From: Taibaiella koreensis
GTDB taxonomy: Bacteria; Bacteroidota; Bacteroidia; Chitinophagales; Chitinophagaceae
Length of the DNA: 64,000 nucleotides
Assembly: GCF_003545715.1 (NCBI RefSeq)
Contig: NZ_QVNU01000005.1
Span: 248,001 to 312,000, forward strand
Direction: 5' to 3'
Made by a program: the position numbers and the translations under genes. The stretch's first letter is position 1, and the number at the start of each line of letters is the position of its first letter. Of this stretch, positions 59,962 through 64,000 are shown piece by piece. The notes beneath the pieces are model-generated. The model made no database searches. It was not told the origin of the DNA and saw only the letters and a list, made by a program, of their open reading frames with translations.

Positions 59962-60978
59962 TTATGAATTTAAGTAAGTTCTGATCTCGTCTATAGATAA
60001 AGGATGTACGACGGCCGAGCCAATGGTTTCAAGTAGCACATAGCCTATCTTCTCTCCTATCTTTTTCTTATCGGCCATCATATAATGTAATGCCTGCCTG
60101 CTGTCGAAAGGAAATTGGACCGGCAGCTCATATTTTTCCAGCAATGCGATCAACCTGCCGGTTTCTTTAAAGCCAATGCAGGATTCGGATACCCGGGCAG
60201 CAAAGACCATGCCGATACTGATCGCCTGTCCATGTGAGAGCTCATAGCTGTTCTCGATCGCATGCCCAAGCGTATGTCCGAAGTTCAGGAGCTTCCGGTC
60301 GCCGTTCTCCCATTCATCTTCCCGCACTACAGTAGCTTTCAATAATACGTTTTTATAGATCAGGTCGGCCAGCAGGGCCTTATCGTTCCGAAAATCGGCC
60401 AAAGTGTGCTGTTCCAGCAAAGCAAACATTTCTTTGTCTTTAATGGCCGCATGCTTGATCACCTCTGCAAAGCCGCAGATCCATTCTTCTTCGGGTAAAG
60501 TGTCCAGCAGGGCATAATCATAAAGAATAAATTCCGGCTGCCGCACCAGTCCCATCATATTCTTATACTCACCGATATCCAACCCGTTCTTTCCGCCAAT
60601 GGCGGCATCGATCATACCCAGCACTGAGGAGGGCACAAAACCGCAGCGGATGCCACGCTTGTAGATACCTGCTGCAAAGCCGGCGATATCGGTCACCACG
60701 CCACCCCCGATACCGATGAGCGTCGCGTCGCGGCCGGCGTCCAACGCGATCAGCTGACGGATCACATCGTCCAGGGTATCCAGCGTCTTGGCGCTTTCGC
60801 CGGCTGGCACCGTAATCACCTGCCAGGGCTTGAAGGCCTGCTGGTAATGCATCATGAGGTTCTCATCGGTGAGTATGAAGCTGTTTGCCGTGGGCGCCAG
60901 CTCCTTAAGTTTTTCCAGCGATGCATCAAAGTAAAGGGCGGTGCTGGCGGAAGTATACGCAATGGTTTCTTGTATCAT
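59962..60978 (-). CDS. aroB: 3-dehydroquinate synthase
   Basis: AroB closes the ring from DAHP to 3-dehydroquinate with NAD+ and a metal ion. The 338-residue protein has GIGGGVVTDIAGFAAGIYKRG (GGGVxTDxxGFxA), VPSSVLGMIDAAIGGKNGLD and, for the metal-binding part, ICGFAEVIKHAAI and LNFGHTLGHAIENS. It is the first gene of aroB-aroA-aroC. A GATATTTG element at 61001, one mismatch from consensus, may be its promoter. Confidence 0.95.
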   Translation of the reverse strand: MIQETIAYTSASTALYFDASLEKLKELAPTANSFILTDENLMMHYQQAFKPWQVITVPAGESAKTLDTLDDVIRQLIALDAGRDATLIGIGGGVVTDIAGFAAGIYKRGIRCGFVPSSVLGMIDAAIGGKNGLDIGEYKNMMGLVRQPEFILYDYALLDTLPEEEWICGFAEVIKHAAIKDKEMFALLEQHTLADFRNDKALLADLIYKNVLLKATVVREDEWENGDRKLLNFGHTLGHAIENSYELSHGQAISIGMVFAARVSESCIGFKETGRLIALLEKYELPVQFPFDSRQALHYMMADKKKIGEKIGYVLLETIGSAVVHPLSIDEIRTYLNS

Positions 60979-61067
60979 TGTTTTGTTTGGAAGGGTCTTA
61001 CAAATATCCGGATAAAAAAATAAGCTGCGACAGTATCATCAAGGCTTTGCACAAAATTCACTCCGGC

Positions 61068-61655
61068 TTACAAATGATTGACCAGATAATGACCACCAAG
61101 AATAATGCCATAAATCCAGCAGTTGTACAGCACCGTATAATATAGTCCGTAAAGAAGGCTGCGCGGGAGATTACCCCTGCATAAGGGCCCCTTACGGAAT
61201 ACCAGCCGCAGGGCCCTGAAAAATATCCAGTACAGCATAGCCGCAAACACCAGGATCAGCAGCCAAAGTACACTACCCAGTATCCAGATCAATACAATGG
61301 CGGCTATCGCTGCTCCTATCCAGGCCAATATGCCCTCACCGTCGAAGCTACAGCCATCGCCCAGGTTGAGGCCGGAAGATAAGTCAACCGGCCGGTACCG
61401 GTCTAAGACCTTACCCATATCATCCTTTAGCTTAACCCCGCGATAAAGCCCCGATACCAGGAAAAGCAGGAAAAAGAAAGACAACAGGGAAACGGACAGG
61501 AGTGAATTCACAAACAAAGTACGATGGCTACCCAGCCCCAGCAGCCACACTGCCAGCGTAGTGACAACAGCGACAAAAATCGTGTTCAGGAACAAAGGCT
61601 TGGTGTACAGCCATCTCCTTCTTATGTGTTTCTGCTCCCGGTCAGCCATGTGCAT
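61068..61655 (-). CDS. Hypothetical membrane protein between DAHP synthase and aroB
   Basis: This protein (195 or 193 residues) has hydrophobic helices at about 22-42, 48-68, 110-128 and 135-150, and near the C-terminus. A GSG-like turn (LSSGLNLGDGCSFDGEG) lies in the centre. I do not recognise the family. It overlaps the stop of the DAHP synthase gene by 8-14 bases and lies 89 bases before aroB, so it belongs to the aromatic transcript by position; a shikimate-related role is unproven. Confidence 0.65.
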   Translation of the reverse strand: MHMADREQKHIRRRWLYTKPLFLNTIFVAVVTTLAVWLLGLGSHRTLFVNSLLSVSLLSFFFLLFLVSGLYRGVKLKDDMGKVLDRYRPVDLSSGLNLGDGCSFDGEGILAWIGAAIAAIVLIWILGSVLWLLILVFAAMLYWIFFRALRLVFRKGPLCRGNLPRSLLYGLYYTVLYNCWIYGIILGGHYLVNHL

Positions 61656-62733
61656 TCATGATAGCATCCTGATGCTTGATGCTTTCCATATGGATCGCAT
61701 CATAGTATTGTGTGATAAATTCCTTACTCAGTCCGGCCTTTTCACCATTGCGGCAAACCCGCTCCAGGATCTGGTTCCAGCGTTCTGTTTGCAGAATGGT
61801 GATGTTATGCGCCTTCTTATATTCTCCTATTTGTTCCGATATTTTCATGCGGTCGTGCAGCAGGCGCAGCAGCTCATCGTCGAGACGGTCGATCTGGTGC
61901 CGCAACTTTTCCAGGTGCATATGCATCTCTTCCGACAATACTTCTTCTTTCCGCCATACGATATCGCCAAGCATTGTAAGAAGTCTTTCGGGTGTGATCT
62001 GCTGGCTGGCATCGCTCCAGGCCTGATCCGGGTCCCGGTGGCTTTCGATAATGAGACCGTCGTAGTCGAGGTCCATGGCGTTCTGCGTTACTTCCTGGAG
62101 TAAGTGCCGGTTGCCACAGATGTGCGAAGGGTCGATAAGAAAAGGCAGACCGGGAAAACGGCGCTTCATCTCGATCGCCAGCTGCCACATGGGCGCATTC
62201 CTGAAATCGGTATGTCCATAAGCCGAAAAACCCCTGTGGATGAGGGCGACGGCTTCTATCCCGGCCTTCATCACTCTTTCCAGCGCGCCGGTCCACAGCT
62301 CCATATCCGGGTTCACCGGGTTTTTGATCATTACCGGCAGTTGCACGCCCTGCAGGGCATCTGCTACTTCCTGCACGCTAAAAGGATTGGCCGTGGTACG
62401 GGCGCCGATCCATACAAAATCTGCATCATGACGTAAGGCCTCCTCCAGCTGCTTTGCCGTAGCCACCTCAACGCCATAAGGCAGGCCGGTGAGCTCTTTG
62501 GCTTTTTGCAGCCAGGGAAGGCCCTGTGCGCCTACGCCTTCAAAATTGCCCGGCCGCGTACGGGGTTTCCATATTCCGGCCCGCAATGCGTGTACCTTAC
62601 CGGTTGCCTTAAGGCGCAATGCCGTCTCCACTACCTGCTCCTCTGTTTCTGCGCTGCAGGGCCCTGCTATGATCAGCGGGCTCCGCTGCAATAAGGTTGC
62701 TGTTTCTCGTTGTTCTCCGGAAAACGTTTCCAT
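61642..62733 (-). CDS. Bifunctional DAHP synthase / chorismate mutase
   Basis: The 363-residue protein joins a KDSA-like DAHP synthase (residues 1-265: PLIIAGPCSAETEEQVVETA, RAGIWKPRTRPGNFEGVGAQ, PVMIKNPVNPDME, PFLIDPSHICGNR) with a C-terminal chorismate mutase type II helix bundle (about 275-360: LRHQIDRLDDELLRLLHDRM, ISEQIGEYKK). It thus catalyses the first step of the shikimate pathway and the first step of the Phe/Tyr branch. The start at 62733 (METFSGEQRE) is chosen over 62778. The gene carries its own promoter with a palindromic repeat core in the leader. A feedback-inhibition role for the mutase domain is common in this architecture. Confidence 0.93.
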   Translation of the reverse strand: METFSGEQRETATLLQRSPLIIAGPCSAETEEQVVETALRLKATGKVHALRAGIWKPRTRPGNFEGVGAQGLPWLQKAKELTGLPYGVEVATAKQLEEALRHDADFVWIGARTTANPFSVQEVADALQGVQLPVMIKNPVNPDMELWTGALERVMKAGIEAVALIHRGFSAYGHTDFRNAPMWQLAIEMKRRFPGLPFLIDPSHICGNRHLLQEVTQNAMDLDYDGLIIESHRDPDQAWSDASQQITPERLLTMLGDIVWRKEEVLSEEMHMHLEKLRHQIDRLDDELLRLLHDRMKISEQIGEYKKAHNITILQTERWNQILERVCRNGEKAGLSKEFITQYYDAIHMESIKHQDAIMNAHG

Positions 62734-62753
62734 GTCTATAGATAATTCATATG

Positions 62754-62770
62754 GACGTTGCATGCAACGC
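62754..62770. repeat. GACGTTGCATGCAACGC palindrome, related to the 4078 repeat
   Basis: The 14-bp core CGTTGCATGCAACG (62756-62769) equals the centre of the 44-bp palindrome at 4078-4121. It falls between the DAHP synthase promoter and start. Confidence 0.6.
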
Positions 62771-62779
62771 CAGGACATT

Positions 62780-62787
62780 CAAAGATA
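62780..62787 (-). promoter_or_regulatory. -7 promoter element for the DAHP synthase gene
   Basis: The reverse strand reads TATCTTTG, an exact match, about 46 bases before the start at 62733. Confidence 0.5.
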
Positions 62788-62853
62788 AAGCCTTTTGCGG
62801 AGCTTGCATGAGCGCTGCGCTTTGTCTTGACCTGGATCAAGCAACGCTCTGTT

Positions 62854-63627
62854 TTAGAAAAAAGAATGGACGAAGTCCCTGATCACGATTTCTCCTTTAT
62901 CGGGATACTGCTGCAGTACCCTGATCAGCCCGCTGCCCACGATGGCGCCGTTAACATAGGCACAAGCCTGGTCAAAACCCGGCTTGTCGCGAATACCGAA
63001 GCCCGCCATAACGGGACGATTCAACCGCTGTTCTTTGATAAATGAAAAATACCGCTTTGTTGCTTCATCAGGGCCAATACTACCGCCGGTAGTTCCTGCG
63101 GTCGTCACCATGTAGAGAAATCCGCTGCTACATTCATCGATCTCCCGCAGACGCTCCTGCGGTGTAAATGGGGTTACAAGAAAGATCATATTCAGCCCGT
63201 AGGCCTCCATAGCATGCTGCCATTCCCGGCGGTACTCTTCCAGGGGCAGGTCCGGAATGATCAAGCCATCGATGCCACAGGCCGCTGCATCCCGGCAAAA
63301 GCGGGATACGCCGTATTGCAGCAAAGGGTTCAGGTAACCCATCAGGATAAGCGGGACGCTAACTTGCTCACGGACATCCTTCAACTGGCGAAACAGCTCC
63401 TGCAGGTTCATACCATTAGCCAGCGCAACCGCACTGCTCTCCTGTATCACAGGCCCGTCGGCCAGCGGATCGGAGAAGGGTATCCCTATCTCTATCATAT
63501 CGGCGCCGGCAGCCTGTAAAGCTGTCAATACCGGCAAGGTATCCTGCAGGCGGGGATAGCCCGCGGTGCAGTAGAAGGAAAGCACCTTGTTTTCCTTTTG
63601 TTCAAATAGCGATTGGATACGGTTCAT
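62854..63627 (-). CDS. trpA: Tryptophan synthase alpha chain
   Basis: TrpA splits indole-3-glycerol phosphate and passes indole to TrpB. The 257-residue protein has the catalytic Glu46 and Asp57 in [30 protein letters not shown] and [10 protein letters not shown]-type phosphate loop ([17 protein letters not shown]). The gene overlaps trpB by four bases (ATGA). A gap of 120 bases to the DAHP synthase gene contains that gene's own promoter. Confidence 0.96.
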   Translation of the reverse strand: MNRIQSLFEQKENKVLSFYCTAGYPRLQDTLPVLTALQAAGADMIEIGIPFSDPLADGPVIQESSAVALANGMNLQELFRQLKDVREQVSVPLILMGYLNPLLQYGVSRFCRDAAACGIDGLIIPDLPLEEYRREWQHAMEAYGLNMIFLVTPFTPQERLREIDECSSGFLYMVTTAGTTGGSIGPDEATKRYFSFIKEQRLNRPVMAGFGIRDKPGFDQACAYVNGAIVGSGLIRVLQQYPDKGEIVIRDFVHSFF

Positions 63628-64000
63628 AGCTGATGATTTTTAAAAGAAGCCGGCGCCGCCCTGATATAGGCATCCATATCCTTGTCGCCGCGGCCCGAAA
63701 GGCAAACCACGACCGGACCGGTATTACTAAATGAAAGCTTTTCCAGCGCCGCCAGGGCGTGCGCCGATTCGATAGCAGGGATGATACCCTCCATGCGCAT
63801 GAGCAGGAAAGCAGCCTGCAAGGCCTCTTCATCCGTGGCCTGCAGGAAGGAGGCCCGGCCGGTCTCATGCAGATGGGCATGCAGCGGACCAATACCCGGG
63901 TAATCCAGTCCGGCCGAAATGCTGTAGGGCTCTTTGATCTGCCCATCGCTATCCTGCATCAGCAAGGTCTTGCTGCCGTGGATCACGCCGGCGCTGCCTG
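63624..64000 (-). CDS. trpB: Tryptophan synthase beta chain, N-terminus beyond window edge
   Basis: Only the last ~125 residues lie in the window; the frame is open to the right edge. [40 protein letters not shown] and [13 protein letters not shown] match the C-terminal part of TrpB, which forms Trp from indole and serine with PLP. The PLP lysine lies outside the window. It overlaps trpA by four bases and is upstream of it in the operon. Confidence 0.95.
   Translation of the reverse strand, partial: GSAGVIHGSKTLLMQDSDGQIKEPYSISAGLDYPGIGPLHAHLHETGRASFLQATDEEALQAAFLLMRMEGIIPAIESAHALAALEKLSFSNTGPVVVCLSGRGDKDMDAYIRAAPASFKNHQL

Overview
The window looks like chromosomal DNA of a Bacteroidota bacterium, most likely Chitinophagales/Chitinophagaceae. 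The evidence is: type IX secretion (T9SS) C-terminal sorting domains on three predicted secreted proteins; promoters of the Bacteroidota type (TTTG, about 19 bases, then TAnnTTTG) ahead of many genes; few Shine-Dalgarno sites; Bacteroidota families such as DUF5689 lipoproteins and a GbsR-type regulator; and lanthipeptide-like leaders of the kind known from Chitinophaga. I saw no rRNA, tRNA, CRISPR array, prophage or transposase gene.

Layout. 1-4 kb: a membrane protein pair cut by the left edge, a NupC nucleoside transporter and a WG-repeat secreted protein followed by a 44-bp palindromic repeat. 4-8 kb: trmB, a tail-specific protease (prc) and aat. 8-10.5 kb: an ECF sigma factor, an RskA-like anti-sigma factor and a fasciclin-domain protein. 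10.5-20 kb: acyl-CoA dehydrogenase, a triple helix-hairpin-helix protein, a 1529-residue PKD-type T9SS protein and a T9SS alkaline phosphatase. 20-27.5 kb: a propeller-like protein, atpZ, 3-hydroxyanthranilate dioxygenase, a GbsR regulator followed by four paralogous four-helix membrane proteins, a repeat-rich gap, an M28 peptidase and an XRE regulator with a membrane partner. 27.6-31 kb: zapA, ftsY, then five small Cys/Ser/Thr-rich peptides with Gly-Gly leaders (orphan RiPP-precursor-like genes) beside a small hairpin element. 31-41.6 kb: a DUF5689 lipoprotein, icd, an SPFH protein, a DegT-fold protein with His in place of the catalytic Lys, a second S41 protease, an HsdR-N-like nuclease domain and ribE. 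41.8-45 kb: a small T9SS protein and a collagen-like protein. 45-57.6 kb: polA, DUF3574, ppa, L,D-transpeptidase, glcD-like oxidase, outer membrane protein, Na+/solute symporter, clpS, a SpoU methyltransferase, a second repeat array, a DsbD-alpha-like protein, and secG-TPR-like-lptE. 57.6-64 kb: an aromatic amino acid block read leftward, trpB-trpA, DAHP synthase/chorismate mutase, a membrane protein, aroB-aroA-aroC.

How it fits together. Most of the window is housekeeping: the shikimate and tryptophan genes form one biosynthetic stretch, and secG/lptE/ftsY/clpS/zapA/polA are core functions. The accessory interest lies in four places: the orphan RiPP-like precursor cluster at 29.2-30.8 kb, the GbsR plus four-paralog membrane operon at 22.4-24.9 kb, the sigma/RskA/fasciclin module at 8.3-10.5 kb, and the collagen-like surface pair at 41.8-44.8 kb. 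Two noncoding repeat zones about 30 kb apart share sequence units, and a palindromic repeat core and a TTCGACA-type hairpin motif each occur twice. All product names rest on reading the translations; no database search was run.
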